A stretch of 60,000 nt of DNA, taken from NCBI GenBank assembly GCA_030704615.1, contig CM060734.1, positions 25,856,001 to 25,916,000 of the forward strand, written 5' to 3'. Shown here in pieces: positions 34,705 through 44,131 of the stretch. The stretch is from Takakia lepidozioides (Eukaryota > Streptophyta > Takakiopsida > Takakiales > Takakiaceae). How positions within the stretch are numbered: the stretch's first letter is position 1; each line of letters starts with the position of its first letter. Position numbers and translations under genes: made by a program. Under the pieces are notes generated by a model. That model worked only from the letters and a program-made list of their open reading frames with translations, was not told where the DNA came from and ran no database searches.

Positions 34705-34713
34705 GCTCGTGCA
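34705..34713. other. Right 9-bp target-site duplication of transposon 2
   Basis: GCTCGTGCA, identical to 20787-20795. Confidence 0.85.
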
Positions 34714-35331
34714 TGGATTGCGACTCAACCCATCTGCATTGCGATTGATCAAACCCGGTCGATGCACCACCTGAAAGTCATACTCTTGAAGGATGAGTGC
34801 CCACCGTGCAAGCTTCCCCGTAAGCTTGTCTGACTCCATCAACCACTTGAGTGGTTGGTGATCCTCGACAAGGGTGAAGAGATTGCCGTATAGATAGCAC
34901 CTGAAGTGTGCCACGGCCCACACTGTAGCTAAGCATTCACCCTCATATGAGCTATACTTAGACTCTGCAGCATTGTTCGAGTGGCTAGCATAAGCCACTA
35001 CGAACTCTCTTCCCTCATCATCCACCTGTGTGAGCACCGCTCCAAGCCCCAGCATGCTCCAATATGTATGCAGCTGAAAAGGACGCCCCCTGATAGGTCG
35101 TCTCAAGATGGGCGCCGAGGTCAACCTCGCCTTGAGCTCTTGAAAAGCTTGTTCTTGCTCATCTTCCCACTGCCACTCCTGGTCCACCTTGGTCAGCTTG
35201 GTTAGAGCCTTTGCAATGGCACTGAATCCCTTAACAAACCGTCTGTAATAGTTTGCTAACCCCATGAAAGCTCAAACTCGGCTTACATCCGTGGGGCGTG
35301 GAACCTGTGCAATGGACTCTACCTTAGTCTG
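34714..35331 (-). pseudogene. Element B RT thumb and RNase H
   Basis: The frame is continuous with RT upstream, broken by TAG at 35332-35334 and TGA at 35272-35274 (the latter where Arg of the conserved VRAFLGL motif is expected, i.e. CGA to TGA). RNase H follows: SAPILRRPIRGRPFQLHTYW, AYASHSNN, EGECLATVW, LVEDHQPLKWL and INRNADGLSRNP. The first catalytic Asp is replaced (HTYWS where HTDWS or HTDAS is usual), so the domain may be inactive. The coding region is cut by transposon 2 and resumes, in frame, at 20786. Confidence 0.8.
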
Positions 35332-36210
35332 CTATACCCCCAATCCTCCAGGATATATCATGTGACCCAGATACTCAATCTGGTTGTGGAAAAACTTGCA
35401 CTTTCCCGGATGTAACTTCAATCCGTGCGCCCTCAAGCGCTCAAATACCCCCTGAAGGTGTCTCTCATGCTCCTCCACCGTAGCACTAAAGATGATGATG
35501 TCATCTATGTAGCACCGAGCAAACTCCACCCCTGCTAGAATCCTGTCCATGACTCTTTGAAACTCAGCGGGAGCGTTTTTAAGCCCAAATGGTAAGAACC
35601 GCCACTGGTATAGGCAATCCTTCCCGTGCTCATTGATCCCCCAGAATGCCGTCTTTTGCTTATCCGCCTCCTTGATCGGCAACTGGTGATATCCGGATCG
35701 TAAATCCAACATGCTAAAGACCTTGGAATGCCCAATGGCATCAAAGATCTCCTCTGGTGTCGGCATGGCATACCTATTGGACTTGGTCTGACGATTTATA
35801 GGCCGGTAATCACCGCACATACGTCTCTCCGTCCAATTGCCATAGACATCCTTCTTAGCTGGCATCACTGTGGCTGAAGCATACTCTCCACCAGAGAGCT
35901 CCACCAAACCTGCCTCCCAGAGATCTTGAGTCCTCATCTGAATCAAAGACCTCTCCATGTCACTGTATCTATAGGGTCTCCGAAAGATTGGCGTGTCAGT
36001 GGCCAACTCAATACGGATCTCTTGACCCTTCAGTGCTCCCAAGTCCTTCAAACTGAAGGCAAAGCAATTCCTGTAAGCCCTCAGGAACCACCGTATACGT
36101 CGTCTCTCTCCTCCGGTGACAATGGGTCCAATGTCAGGCTCCCAATTGTCCTCCGTAACTGCAACCTTAAGTCCAGTGGGCTTAGAGGTAGAGGACGCGT
36201 CCCGTGGTTG
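35332..36210 (-). CDS. Element B reverse transcriptase
   Basis: The Ty3-type RT is complete over its core: PYRYSDMERSLIQ, ASATVMPAKKDVYGNWTERR, MCGDYRPINRQT, MLDLRSGYHQLPI, LPFGLKNAPAEFQRVMD, and the catalytic YIDD in CYIDDIIIFS. Upstream residues (TGLKVAVTEDNWEPD...RNCFAFSLKD) link it to the methyltransferase in the same frame, separated only by TAG codons at 36271 and 36211. The palm residues look intact. Confidence 0.85.
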   Translation of the reverse strand, partial: QPRDASSTSKPTGLKVAVTEDNWEPDIGPIVTGGERRRIRWFLRAYRNCFAFSLKDLGALKGQEIRIELATDTPIFRRPYRYSDMERSLIQMRTQDLWEAGLVELSGGEYASATVMPAKKDVYGNWTERRMCGDYRPINRQTKSNRYAMPTPEEIFDAIGHSKVFSMLDLRSGYHQLPIKEADKQKTAFWGINEHGKDCLYQWRFLPFGLKNAPAEFQRVMDRILAGVEFARCYIDDIIIFSATVEEHERHLQGVFERLRAHGLKLHPGKCKFFHNQIEYLGHMIYPGGLGV

Positions 36211-36270
36211 CTATGCTGCAACCTCTTGAGCAGTACTCCCTTCCTGCTCAGTCAATGACAAGGCCTCATC

Positions 36271-37677
36271 CTACCCCATCATCTCATCATTGAGAACCTC
36301 CTCAACCCGAGAAGAATCCCCAACCTCATCCATCACAGCTGTCTTGGCTGCCAACTCCCTCTGGACCTCGAGCACCTCCCACGTGTGCCATGGATGTCTA
36401 CACCCCGTGGTCCTCACCGTCTCGCCCCCACTCGCTGCCTGTACCGTCTCGGTAGGCAGAGAGACCGTCAAGGTAAGTGCACTCCGCACTCTACGTTGCT
36501 CAGCCATAGCCAAGCTGATAATCCAGGTCAAGCAATTGAGATCCATTGCTTGCCCCAACACTTGACGCCGTGATGCCTCAGAAAGAGAAGGCACCGCCGT
36601 GGTCCCAGTGGAAAACCCCATAGCCCGCTCTCGCTCGTCGGCATTAGGCTCCACTAACTGCTGCAACTGAGCATCCCACAGGAGGCCAGGTCCACCATCC
36701 CGAAAAGCATGGGATCCTGGGAAGCTGAGCAGTGTAGGTAATGCTGCTCGTGGTTGACCCACCCTGTTGACCACTGCCAAAGGCGAACGGTCATCGTGTC
36801 TCACACGTTGAGACTGCCTCCTTGTGTCCAAAATGCCATCCACGGTGAGGTGTGCTGGCCGTTGAACCCCATCAAATGCACGCTTGAGTAGTGCGGGTGG
36901 CATCAAGTTAGTCCACCAAAGCCGTGGACGATGAGCCCGTGACCCCACTGCAGCTGCATCCATCAACACTGCTGACCCAAGCCACGACCGGACTTGATGC
37001 ACACTGGCCATCACCTTGGCCCGAGAATCACCCATCAGTGGCACATTCTCCAAGATGTATGCTGGCGATACAGCTTGGTGAAGCTGCAAGTGACACAAAA
37101 TCCGCACCATCTCCCAAAACAGACCCGTCCTCGAGTCTCGCAATCCATTGCCATGCCCGGCTGATGAATGCCCTTGGCAGGGCCAACCTGCCACTACCAG
37201 ATCAATGGAGCCAACCTGCTCCAAATCCGGCGCCCCCAGCAACGAAATGTCTGCTGGCAAGGCTTGTTGGTATCCACGAACTGCAGACACTGGCAACAAA
37301 GCAGGGTACTGTTGTACCAACTGAGCAACATGGCGCAGTGAGACGCGTCGTGCAGTCTCATCCCTCTCTACATACAGGTAACGTTGAACTCGTACATCTG
37401 CCTGTAGCACAGCAGCCAATCCGGTGCTGAACCCGCCAAACAAGTCCAGAAGGCGAATGCCTTCATCCGGATACTGCCATACAATAGGTGTGGTATCCAA
37501 TGGTGACAACTGAGGTGGTCCTGGTGCAATACCCGCACTCTCCTCCTCTCTTGACAGTACAAAAGCCTCTACCCAGGCTTGTTGCACCCATCGATCAGCA
37601 ACCTGTTGCAAATCCTTGCTCGTACCCCACAATGGAGTGTGAGCAACCATGGCAGGCAACTCCGCCATACCATGCAT
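36271..37677 (-). CDS. Retrotransposon-encoded C5 cytosine DNA methyltransferase
   Basis: All key C5-methylase motifs are present (residues counted from 37677): motif I LLDLFGGFSTG (about 76-86), motif II YVERD, motif IV GWPCQGHSSAG with catalytic Cys167, motif VI ILENVP (208-213), motif VIII SRAHRPRLWW (246-255), and motif X-like VLGQAMDLN. The blocks SRTGLFWEMVRIL and MDAAAVGSRAHR resemble DNMT3-type enzymes more than DNMT1. It sits between protease and RT in the same frame, so it would be part of the polyprotein. Cytosine methyltransferases inside Ty3/gypsy elements have been reported from the charophyte Klebsormidium and from dinoflagellates (de Mendoza and colleagues, 2018). Likely role: methylating element DNA or its insertion sites. 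No internal stop within this span. Confidence 0.88.
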   Translation of the reverse strand: MHGMAELPAMVAHTPLWGTSKDLQQVADRWVQQAWVEAFVLSREEESAGIAPGPPQLSPLDTTPIVWQYPDEGIRLLDLFGGFSTGLAAVLQADVRVQRYLYVERDETARRVSLRHVAQLVQQYPALLPVSAVRGYQQALPADISLLGAPDLEQVGSIDLVVAGWPCQGHSSAGHGNGLRDSRTGLFWEMVRILCHLQLHQAVSPAYILENVPLMGDSRAKVMASVHQVRSWLGSAVLMDAAAVGSRAHRPRLWWTNLMPPALLKRAFDGVQRPAHLTVDGILDTRRQSQRVRHDDRSPLAVVNRVGQPRAALPTLLSFPGSHAFRDGGPGLLWDAQLQQLVEPNADERERAMGFSTGTTAVPSLSEASRRQVLGQAMDLNCLTWIISLAMAEQRRVRSALTLTVSLPTETVQAASGGETVRTTGCRHPWHTWEVLEVQRELAAKTAVMDEVGDSSRVEEVLNDEMMG

Positions 37678-37683
37678 GTCATC

Positions 37684-38805
37684 CTACTCTACTGGAGGTG
37701 GCACATCCTTTGCATGGGCATTGCCCTCCAGCAACTCTCCAGGCCAAATAACTGCAGCTGTAAAGGCGGCTAGTGTTGGCATCTTGCCCCGCTGGGCAGC
37801 TGCTATACCCCCAATGAATGTCACAGGGAGCTATGCACGGCGACCATCGCCTGACTGCCATCCAGGCCTATAGGATGCTGACTCCTCCCAAAAGTCCAGG
37901 GTGAAGCCCATGGGGTATAACACTGCCCCACCAACGAGGACATCGTAAGAGACCGCGTCTGTCACAATGGCCTTGGCTCGCATTACTAAGCCATCGATAG
38001 GATGATCCGGCTGCAGTCTAATGGCCAACTGATGCCGTGTCATGCCCCGAGCCTGCTCTGATCCTCCCAGAGATGTCTGTATCTGGAAAGGACAAGGCTC
38101 CATATCCGCCTCCATGAGGCCCAAACCTGCAATAGCAGCTCTGCCCAACATCAGTGGCTGAGCTCCCGAGTCCAACAAGACCCGCAGTGGCCGGTACTTC
38201 TTGCCTGCCGGTCCACTCAAAGTGAAAATGCCTCCCTGGTTGTCTAACAAGACAACTCCAGGTGTCACCATGGCGCGCTCAAAGGCTGGCCTAGCTGGCA
38301 GCTCCGTCAACCTGGCAGCTGCAGCTTGCCAGGGCGCAGTCGTGGCAGTCTTGACCCTCAAATCCGAGGATCCCTCTGCCACTACACCTTCCACTAACTC
38401 CGCAGAAGATGAAGTGACCTCCCCACTCTCACAGAGTGTTGCTGCTAGTCTGAACACTGCAGCTGGCCTTACCCCCGGCGTCGCAATCATGGTTGCCGAG
38501 AACAGTGGGGCTTGACACACAGAGGTGGCTGCCCCCAATAACACACCGGCTGCACTAGCCTTGGTAGCAGGTGTCAGTGCTGCACGTGTAGCTCTCCCCA
38601 ATGGCATAGTAACCTCCGCCTCGGTAACAGTCGGGTGAGAACTAGGTGCCATGGATGGCGTCGACACAGTCTCCGCCAACGTGAATGACTGAGGAAGCCT
38701 CGCCTGACGGCTTGCCTCCCCACGCTGTGGATCCAATTCCACCTCTGCACCTCGTGGCTCAGGAACTCGTGCTGCTCCTCGAGTCACGGCTGCAGCAGAC
38801 TCCAC
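37684..38805 (-). CDS. Element B aspartic protease region
   Basis: About 200 residues of Ala/Thr/Pro-rich linker precede a retropepsin-like domain: PLRVLLDSGAQPLMLGR (active-site DSGA), LQPDHPIDGLVMRAKAIV and VSYDVLVGGAVLYPMGF (the second conserved block). The frame is interrupted by TAG at 37831-37833 and 37684-37686 but otherwise continuous with zinc knuckles and methyltransferase. It would process the polyprotein. Confidence 0.75.
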
Positions 38806-39273
38806 CTACTCTAGTGGTAGTGCTGCTCCGCACATGAATCCCATGCCTCCCATATCTCCTCCCTCAGGAGCAAGAGGTGGACCATCCCGCCTGGGAGCCG
38901 GTACCGCCTGAGCTATAGCCATGGCAGCGAGCCTCTGCTTTAGCTGCTGAAGCCGATTGGCCATGCCTTGGTCAACACCCTGACCTCCGCGTCCTTGGCC
39001 ATGTGGAGCTTGCCCTTGGCCTGCACCTCGTGCCCGACCACCTCGTCCTCTTTGGGCTGGTCCACCTCGCCCCCGGCCACCATTGTTCCCTTGGAACTGG
39101 CCTGGGCGCAACTCAGGATGCAAGTCATAACACTGGGCATCTCCATGCCCATACTTGCCACAATGCCCACACTGCAACTGTGCAGGCTGTGCTTGTGCCG
39201 GCCTTTTGCCACTCTCTAGGCAATCTCTCTTGACATGGGGTCCTCCACATGTCCAACATATCACCCCTGGTTG
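38806..39273 (-). CDS. Element B nucleocapsid: two zinc knuckles and RG-rich tail
   Basis: CWTCGGPHVKRDC (spacing C-x2-C-x3-H-x4-C, one residue short of consensus) and CGHCGKYGHGDAQC (canonical CCHC) are followed by an RGG-type segment (GGRGRGGPAQRGRGGRARG) expected to bind nucleic acid. It is in the same frame as gag, separated by a single TAG codon in the context CAA TAG CAA CCA. The next break is TAG at 38806. Confidence 0.8.
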   Translation of the reverse strand, partial: QPGVICWTCGGPHVKRDCLESGKRPAQAQPAQLQCGHCGKYGHGDAQCYDLHPELRPGQFQGNNGGRGRGGPAQRGRGGRARGAGQGQAPHGQGRGGQGVDQGMANRLQQLKQRLAAMAIAQAVPAPRRDGPPLAPEGGDMGGMGFMCGAALPLE

Positions 39274-40413
39274 CTATTGGCCTGCAAAAGATGCCACGGG
39301 CCTCTGCACCTGAGGTCCCCTGTAAGCTCCATGGAACTTGGGCTGGGCAACCTTGCCCCCCTGACCACGCTGTTGGGCAGTCCCTTGTGCCTGTGGGCTG
39401 ACAGCTGTGCCCCGTGCAGGCATGTCCTTGCCAAATCCAATTGTAACAACTCGCTCCTCCACCATGTTGAGCTCAATCCGCTCAGCCAGCAGAAACACAT
39501 CTGTTAATGTGGGTTGGGCTGCTTGTAACAGGGTTGCATCTCGCACCCTTCTCTTGAGCTCCTTGTCCAGAATTCCATACCAAAACTGGATTGCCTGAGC
39601 TTCAGTAACCCCTTGGGTCACACTTATCAAGCGCCTCATACGAGTGTACGCCTCTCGCAGGCTCTCACTGGGTTTGCGCTGGAAGTCTTGCAAACTTCGT
39701 AGCTTCTCTGTCCATACACCTTGGTAGTTCCTCCGCAACTCCTGGAAGAACTCCACCACCGGGTTGAATCTAGGCACATGTGTTGTAGTCGTGGCAAGAG
39801 GAGTAGTAGCACCTTTTGAACTGGTACCACCTGCAGAAGTACCAGCACTACTTGCTCCACTACTAGTGCTGGCAGTGGGAGCTATTGGTACTGATGCAGC
39901 TACTGGTCGCGTCGTGCCTCGAGTAATGGAGACGTAGTCAGGTGACCGATACATCCTCCACTCCTCAATCTCTGCTTCATGTCCTCGCCTGAACTCGTGG
40001 TAATCGTCCATAGGCGGGCCTTCCAAATGCTAGAACAGTCCCTTCCACGCCATGAATGGGGTGAATAGCTGTGGATTGCGCATCTGCTGCAAATCACACC
40101 AGCTGTCGAACTCCTGGATAAAGTCATCCAACTCGATTGTGCCCACAGCTCCAGAGTACCTACGAGGCCCCTTGGTAGCTCCATACATCTCCTCCATGTC
40201 GTCCCACAACAATGGCGAATGAAAGTGCACACCTGTTGATGAAGCCTCCGAGTCTGTGTCTGACTCTACAGTAATTGAGGGTGGCGGTGAAGGTGGTCTG
40301 AACCGAATACCTCGTCTTGTGAACCCACTCTCACTGTTACTGCCTGTAGCCGTACTCCCCTCAAAACCCTTGGGTAACTCCGTAATGACACTCACAATGT
40401 GCACCTCCTCCAC
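39274..40413 (-). CDS. Element B gag capsid
   Basis: A gag-like region: ELDDFIQEFDSWCDLQQ near the start, and later FFQELRRNYQGVWTEKLRSL, LREAYTRMRRLISV, QFWYGILDKELKRRV and TDVFLLAERIELNMVEE, the helical pattern of Ty3 capsids. A Ser/Thr/Ala-rich linker separates the two parts. TAG at 40030-40032 interrupts the frame (FLF-stop-HLEG). The start is uncertain; there is no ATG at the 5' end of the open stretch, so translation may begin upstream. Confidence 0.75.
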
Positions 40414-40932
40414 GTGACACTATAAGGCTCTAGTACTAATCTAATAGTGACATGGGTGGGCACCTGTTGCAGTTTAAGGGTCATATCCCAATGGCTCAGG
40501 GCACCTGCACCTGCATCCACCGCAAGAACTCCTATGGTTGGCTGGTCATCAACCCAGCCTCACCATAGAAGAAACACTGGTGGTCTTGCTGGTCATCACT
40601 CCAGCCTCACCACCGACAGCATACTCTAGGATTGACCGGGGATCAAATCCGGCCTAATCCCTATGAAAGCAAGCGCCCACACAAAACCAACATGGCGCAC
40701 AGTCAAGCATGCAGGTATTGGGGGGGATCCAAACACAAGAAATCAAAACATCAACACCCCCACACCAAAATCCAGCTGCAATGCTGATCCTGCAGAATAG
40801 CCCAGCCCAAAACCCCGGATTGACTGGCCTCCACCAAGAGAGGCTTTGGCAACTACAAGTACAAGGTAATGAAAATAATACAAAGATGGATGGGAAGAAT
40901 AGAAGCCCGACCAAGCAAGATCTAATCCTGAT
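40414..40932. other. Region between gag and the upstream ORF of element B
   Basis: No supported gene. The gag frame has TAG codons at 40441, 40420 and about 40654. Two direct copies of a roughly 40-bp unit containing GGTCATCA and CCAGCCTCACCA (about 40535 and 40585) can each fold into a short hairpin. It may be leader or intron sequence. Confidence 0.4.
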
Positions 40933-41682
40933 CTATGCTATCAACTGCCAGACTTCTCTCAAAGTGCCTCGCTCTGCATGATGGTAAGGTGTAGGAGGTA
41001 TATCTATGTCCAGAAACCTGCCACTAACCTTGTCCCAAGCTATAGTAGCTCGCTCTAACCAACCCTCCTCCTCTTTCTGCCAGGTAGAGACAAAGCAATA
41101 CTCCCCTATCTCCCGCTCACTAAACACTAAGGAAAACAAAGGTAGGGTCTGATAGTCTCTCAACTCAAAAGCTTTGAGACGGTTGCGGGTGTCCTCATTG
41201 CGAATGATTGCATCTCCTTCAAACAGAACAAACTTGTCCTCGCTAATGAACCCCCGCTCGTGGTTGCCTTGTGCAGAGCGTGTCCGGCTGCAACGCTGTC
41301 TGATTGCACAAACTTGTGTAGCTCCTGCTCCTCTACTCCAGTACACCACGGCCTTGTGGCTGAACACCTTGGTCCCCGGGGCTGTCTTTGGCTGTGTTCC
41401 AAGCCTAGCTTTCACCCACTTTGGTATTTCACCTACAGCTGCAGAACTGTTGGCTCCAACAGAGTTCTGACTGTCCAAAGCGATATTGAGGCCCTCAATG
41501 CCAACTACAGCAGTCTGTTGTCCACTGCTAATGCCTGACTCCCAGTATGCAGTCAACTCGTCCAACTGTTCTCCACTCAAATCAGTCTGAGTTCCTTGGG
41601 AAACATAAATCTTGCCCCCTTGTGTGCACAGGCTAAGAGACGAGACCTGCCCTTCAATTACGTCCTCATTTCCCCCAGCCAT
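40933..41682 (-). CDS. Uncharacterised 249-codon ORF of element B, upstream of gag
   Basis: Starts at a genuine ATG (41682), is open for 249 codons and ends at TAG, in the same frame as gag-pol. I do not recognise a domain. The N-terminal 100 residues are polar; the C-terminal half has alternating hydrophobic strands (KFVLFEGDAIIRNED, FSLVFSEREIGEYCFVSTWQ, GRFLDIDIPP). The length and absence of frameshifts suggest a real protein. It could be an accessory or N-terminal gag extension. Confidence 0.5.
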   Translation of the reverse strand: MAGGNEDVIEGQVSSLSLCTQGGKIYVSQGTQTDLSGEQLDELTAYWESGISSGQQTAVVGIEGLNIALDSQNSVGANSSAAVGEIPKWVKARLGTQPKTAPGTKVFSHKAVVYWSRGAGATQVCAIRQRCSRTRSAQGNHERGFISEDKFVLFEGDAIIRNEDTRNRLKAFELRDYQTLPLFSLVFSEREIGEYCFVSTWQKEEEGWLERATIAWDKVSGRFLDIDIPPTPYHHAERGTLREVWQLIA

Positions 41683-42394
41683 ACAAGGAGGACATCCACA
41701 GATTTGTCTATCATATAGACCAGAACAGGTTCTAGAAACAGAATTGTGGATCGTTCATGGCACACTCGCACTCTAAAAATTCCATAGATTTTTAGCAGAG
41801 TCCCAAAAACAAAAAAACCAGGTCTAGATTGGTAGATTTCCCCTTTCTGCAGCTATCCCCTCAAAAACTGAGTCAAACGGAGTCCATTTGACAAAGATAT
41901 GACCAATTAGGCTCTAAATCATTTGAATTAGATCAAAAAGGCCTTTTCTTTTTTTTTAAACACCAAAACGTTCTCGCCATTAAAAACTGCTCCCAAGTCA
42001 CCTACGAGTTCCCAACACGTCCAGGTAGTTCGTCCAGGTAGGGGCGATTTCAAGAGCAGGTCAAGAGATGCACTGCACAACACCTTCATGGCTTATGGAC
42101 AGGCGGCCTGCAATCGAAAGATTCGTCGATGGTTGCTGGACTTCCACAACACATCTGCCACATCGGAACCACAGCTTCACTTCACCAACATTCAGCACAA
42201 CAGGAGCAGAGCAGAGCATACAAGAGCTTGGCCGTTGATTGCGACACCTGCTGTGTGTGAAGTTTGAGAATTGAGCTGCTTTTTTGATGTCTGTGGTTCT
42301 ACTGTGGTGTTGTACGTGTGCTCCTTGGACCTGTTGGACCTCCCGCAGACGTGATAACTTTCTTTTCTTCTTATCCCTGAACCCTCCTGAGGCC
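41683..42394. other. Non-coding stretch in the 5' part of element B
   Basis: No convincing coding region. Immediately downstream of the 42395-42865 gene on the minus strand, so possibly its former 3' untranslated sequence. Contains an AT-rich part near 41750-41990 with A and T runs. Confidence 0.35.
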
Positions 42395-42865
42395 CTATAC
42401 ATTCTTGTTTTTGGCCATTTTGGAAGGAGGCCATTGGCCTTTCTTCCTTAACTTGCGCTTGCCCACCAGCCTCTTCCTTCGAAGCTCCAATCGTTTAGCC
42501 TTCTTTTTTAACAATTAGGCTTCTGACTTGAGGGAAACTATGGCTGGGATGGTGACCTCAGGAACAATCTCGACCTCTGACTCTGGGGCATCTCCAGCAG
42601 CCCTGGCTACCACATTCCTCTCCGTTGTGGCCTTCCACGTCAAGGACGCACCGGCTGCGACCTGCCCACTGTAATCTCCAAGTTCTTTTCTATACTTCAA
42701 ACCCACTCTAAATCCAGAAAACAGCCCGCAAGCAGGTCTCCACTGCGAGCTTGCCGAGGCAGCAGATGGTGAGAGAGACAAGGACACATTGGAGAAGGTC
42801 GGCACAAGGGCCTGGGAAAGAAGGAACGCCAAAGGTTGCAGAGTTCTCTGGTACGCCAAAGCCAA
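42395..42865 (-). pseudogene. Captured plastid ribosomal protein PSRP5/cL38-like gene
   Basis: The minus-strand frame encodes a Ser/Ala/Leu-rich, transit-peptide-like N-terminus, then PESEVEIVPEVTIPAIVSLKSEA, a TAA stop (42515-42517), and in the same frame a highly basic tail KKKAKRLELRRKRLVGKRK and LRKKGQWPPSKMAKNKNV ending at TAG (42395). The RKRxLRKKGxWPPSKM ending is what I recall of plastid-specific large-subunit ribosomal protein 5. Stop codon TAA probably replaces CAA (Gln). It lies in the same orientation as element B, between its 5' LTR and gag, so it may be a transduced host sequence. The family name rests on the C-terminal motif only. Confidence 0.45.
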
Positions 42866-43771
42866 GTTCTGAAGGCGGGATTCCCCCTATTGCCCAGGTT
42901 GGGCACAAGCTGGGCATTTACGGAAACCCCTCCGAGAAGCAGATGAGGCTCTCGGCAGATTGCCCTGCAGGTTTTGCTTGTAAATCAGTCTTGTTAGCCA
43001 GCGATTGTAGGGCCTACACCTGAAGCTCCGGGAACATCAATTAATCAACGATCTCCTCCAGCAAAATGGGAGTGTCACAGGTTGTCTTCCATCAACATTC
43101 ACTACTTCATGTGCTTGGCTATTTGGGCCTGTTTTTTTCCCGCCCTAACTTGCTTAAATGCTCCAGTGTGTGCTCTTGTACCCGAGCCCTTCTTAGCTTG
43201 CAATGTCCTTCACAGAGCCGTCCTCATCGACAACTGTCCATATTGCTTTAACAAGGTATGGATGTGTCACCATTGGACTGACCAGGTATAGCAAGGCTGC
43301 AGAACAATCTGCCTCTCGCAGTGCTCCTGTACAGTTGCAGTTATAGCGACGCACCGAGTGCCCAACTTGCAGTAGTAATGCAACCGCAAGCGCTTGTTCC
43401 CCTGTCACAACCACACTCTTGCATGCACGCTGCACACACGCTTCCACCTCCGGAGAAGAAGTCCAGGGACAGAGTTGCGGTTGTCAGCAGCTACCAACAG
43501 ACACAGTCTTCCTTACATTTGCGTATCATCCTGCTGCTCCACCATGATATCTCCTCACTGACCAAAACGAAGGCTGCTTCCATGCAGTGTAGCTCCGTCC
43601 TGCCCGGCGGCCTTATGCCAGAACCAACGCTGATCGAAACCTGCATATTTTGTTTTTTTTTTTTTTTTTTAAGCTTCTTAAACTAAGCACTACTCTCACA
43701 CAGGTAATCATACAAGTGCTAACCCTCAACTCCTACCTTGCACTCACAGGTAAGAGCTCATCTCTCTCGAG
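42866..43771. other. Sequence between captured gene and 5' LTR of element B
   Basis: No gene supported. Contains a T19 run near 43652 and pieces resembling Ser/Pro-rich coding sequence in several frames. The expected primer-binding site next to the LTR (43771 and below) is not recognisable as the complement of a known tRNA. Confidence 0.4.
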
Positions 43772-44127
43772 TGATAGAACAAGCTAAGAGACACACTGCT
43801 CACACCAGAAACAACATGAATCCATCGCTATCACTCTTTAAAACAGAAGTCGAGCCAGGGGCACCCCAAGCTATGGGGACTCCACCCCACAACAACCTAC
43901 ACTCCCATCATAAGCACACTCAAATCTAAACGCATGAAGGAGCTCGGTCGCGCAGGCTCAACTCGAGAGAGATGAGCTACGCGACTGCCGCTCTCGTGAA
44001 GATAAGACGGTTCAGGTGTCAAACTAAACTTGACACCTGATTTAACACTTGACCTAAATCCAAGTGTTAAATACAAATAACTAGCTTTATTCTAGTTGTT
44101 TTCACACTGTGCTTATTTAACTTGACA
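43772..44127 (-). repeat. 5' LTR of element B
   Basis: 356 bp, co-linear with 18455-18810 with six transitions and no indels. It begins (minus strand) TGTCAAGTTAAA directly against the AAGA duplication. The final 85 bp or so of the other LTR are missing at the internal side, so this copy is truncated there. Confidence 0.85.
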
Positions 44128-44131
44128 AAGA

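Larger units (their letters stand above)
18369..44127 (-). mobile_element. Ty3/gypsy element B carrying a C5 DNA methyltransferase and a PHD-finger integrase
   Basis: The element is bounded by LTR copies (18369-18810 and 43772-44127) and a 4-bp AAGA duplication (18365-18368, 44128-44131); CAAGA is possible if the LTR end is placed two bases earlier. Minus-strand order: 5' LTR, a captured plastid-protein-like gene, a 249-codon ORF, gag, zinc knuckles, protease, C5 methyltransferase, RT, RNase H, [transposon 2], integrase with PHD finger, polypurine tract, 3' LTR. Everything from about 40413 to 34714 is in one frame with no frameshift, and the frame continues into integrase across the excised insertion. 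Ten in-frame stops interrupt it, nine of them TAG. Without the 13.9-kb insertion the element would be about 11.8 kb. Confidence 0.85.

Noticed and set aside
40625-40670. tRNA-like T-arm (GGATCAAATCC).
   Set aside because: Only one arm can be folded. No acceptor, D or anticodon arm was found and the loop departs from TTCAAAT. It cannot be supported as a tRNA or as a primer-binding site.
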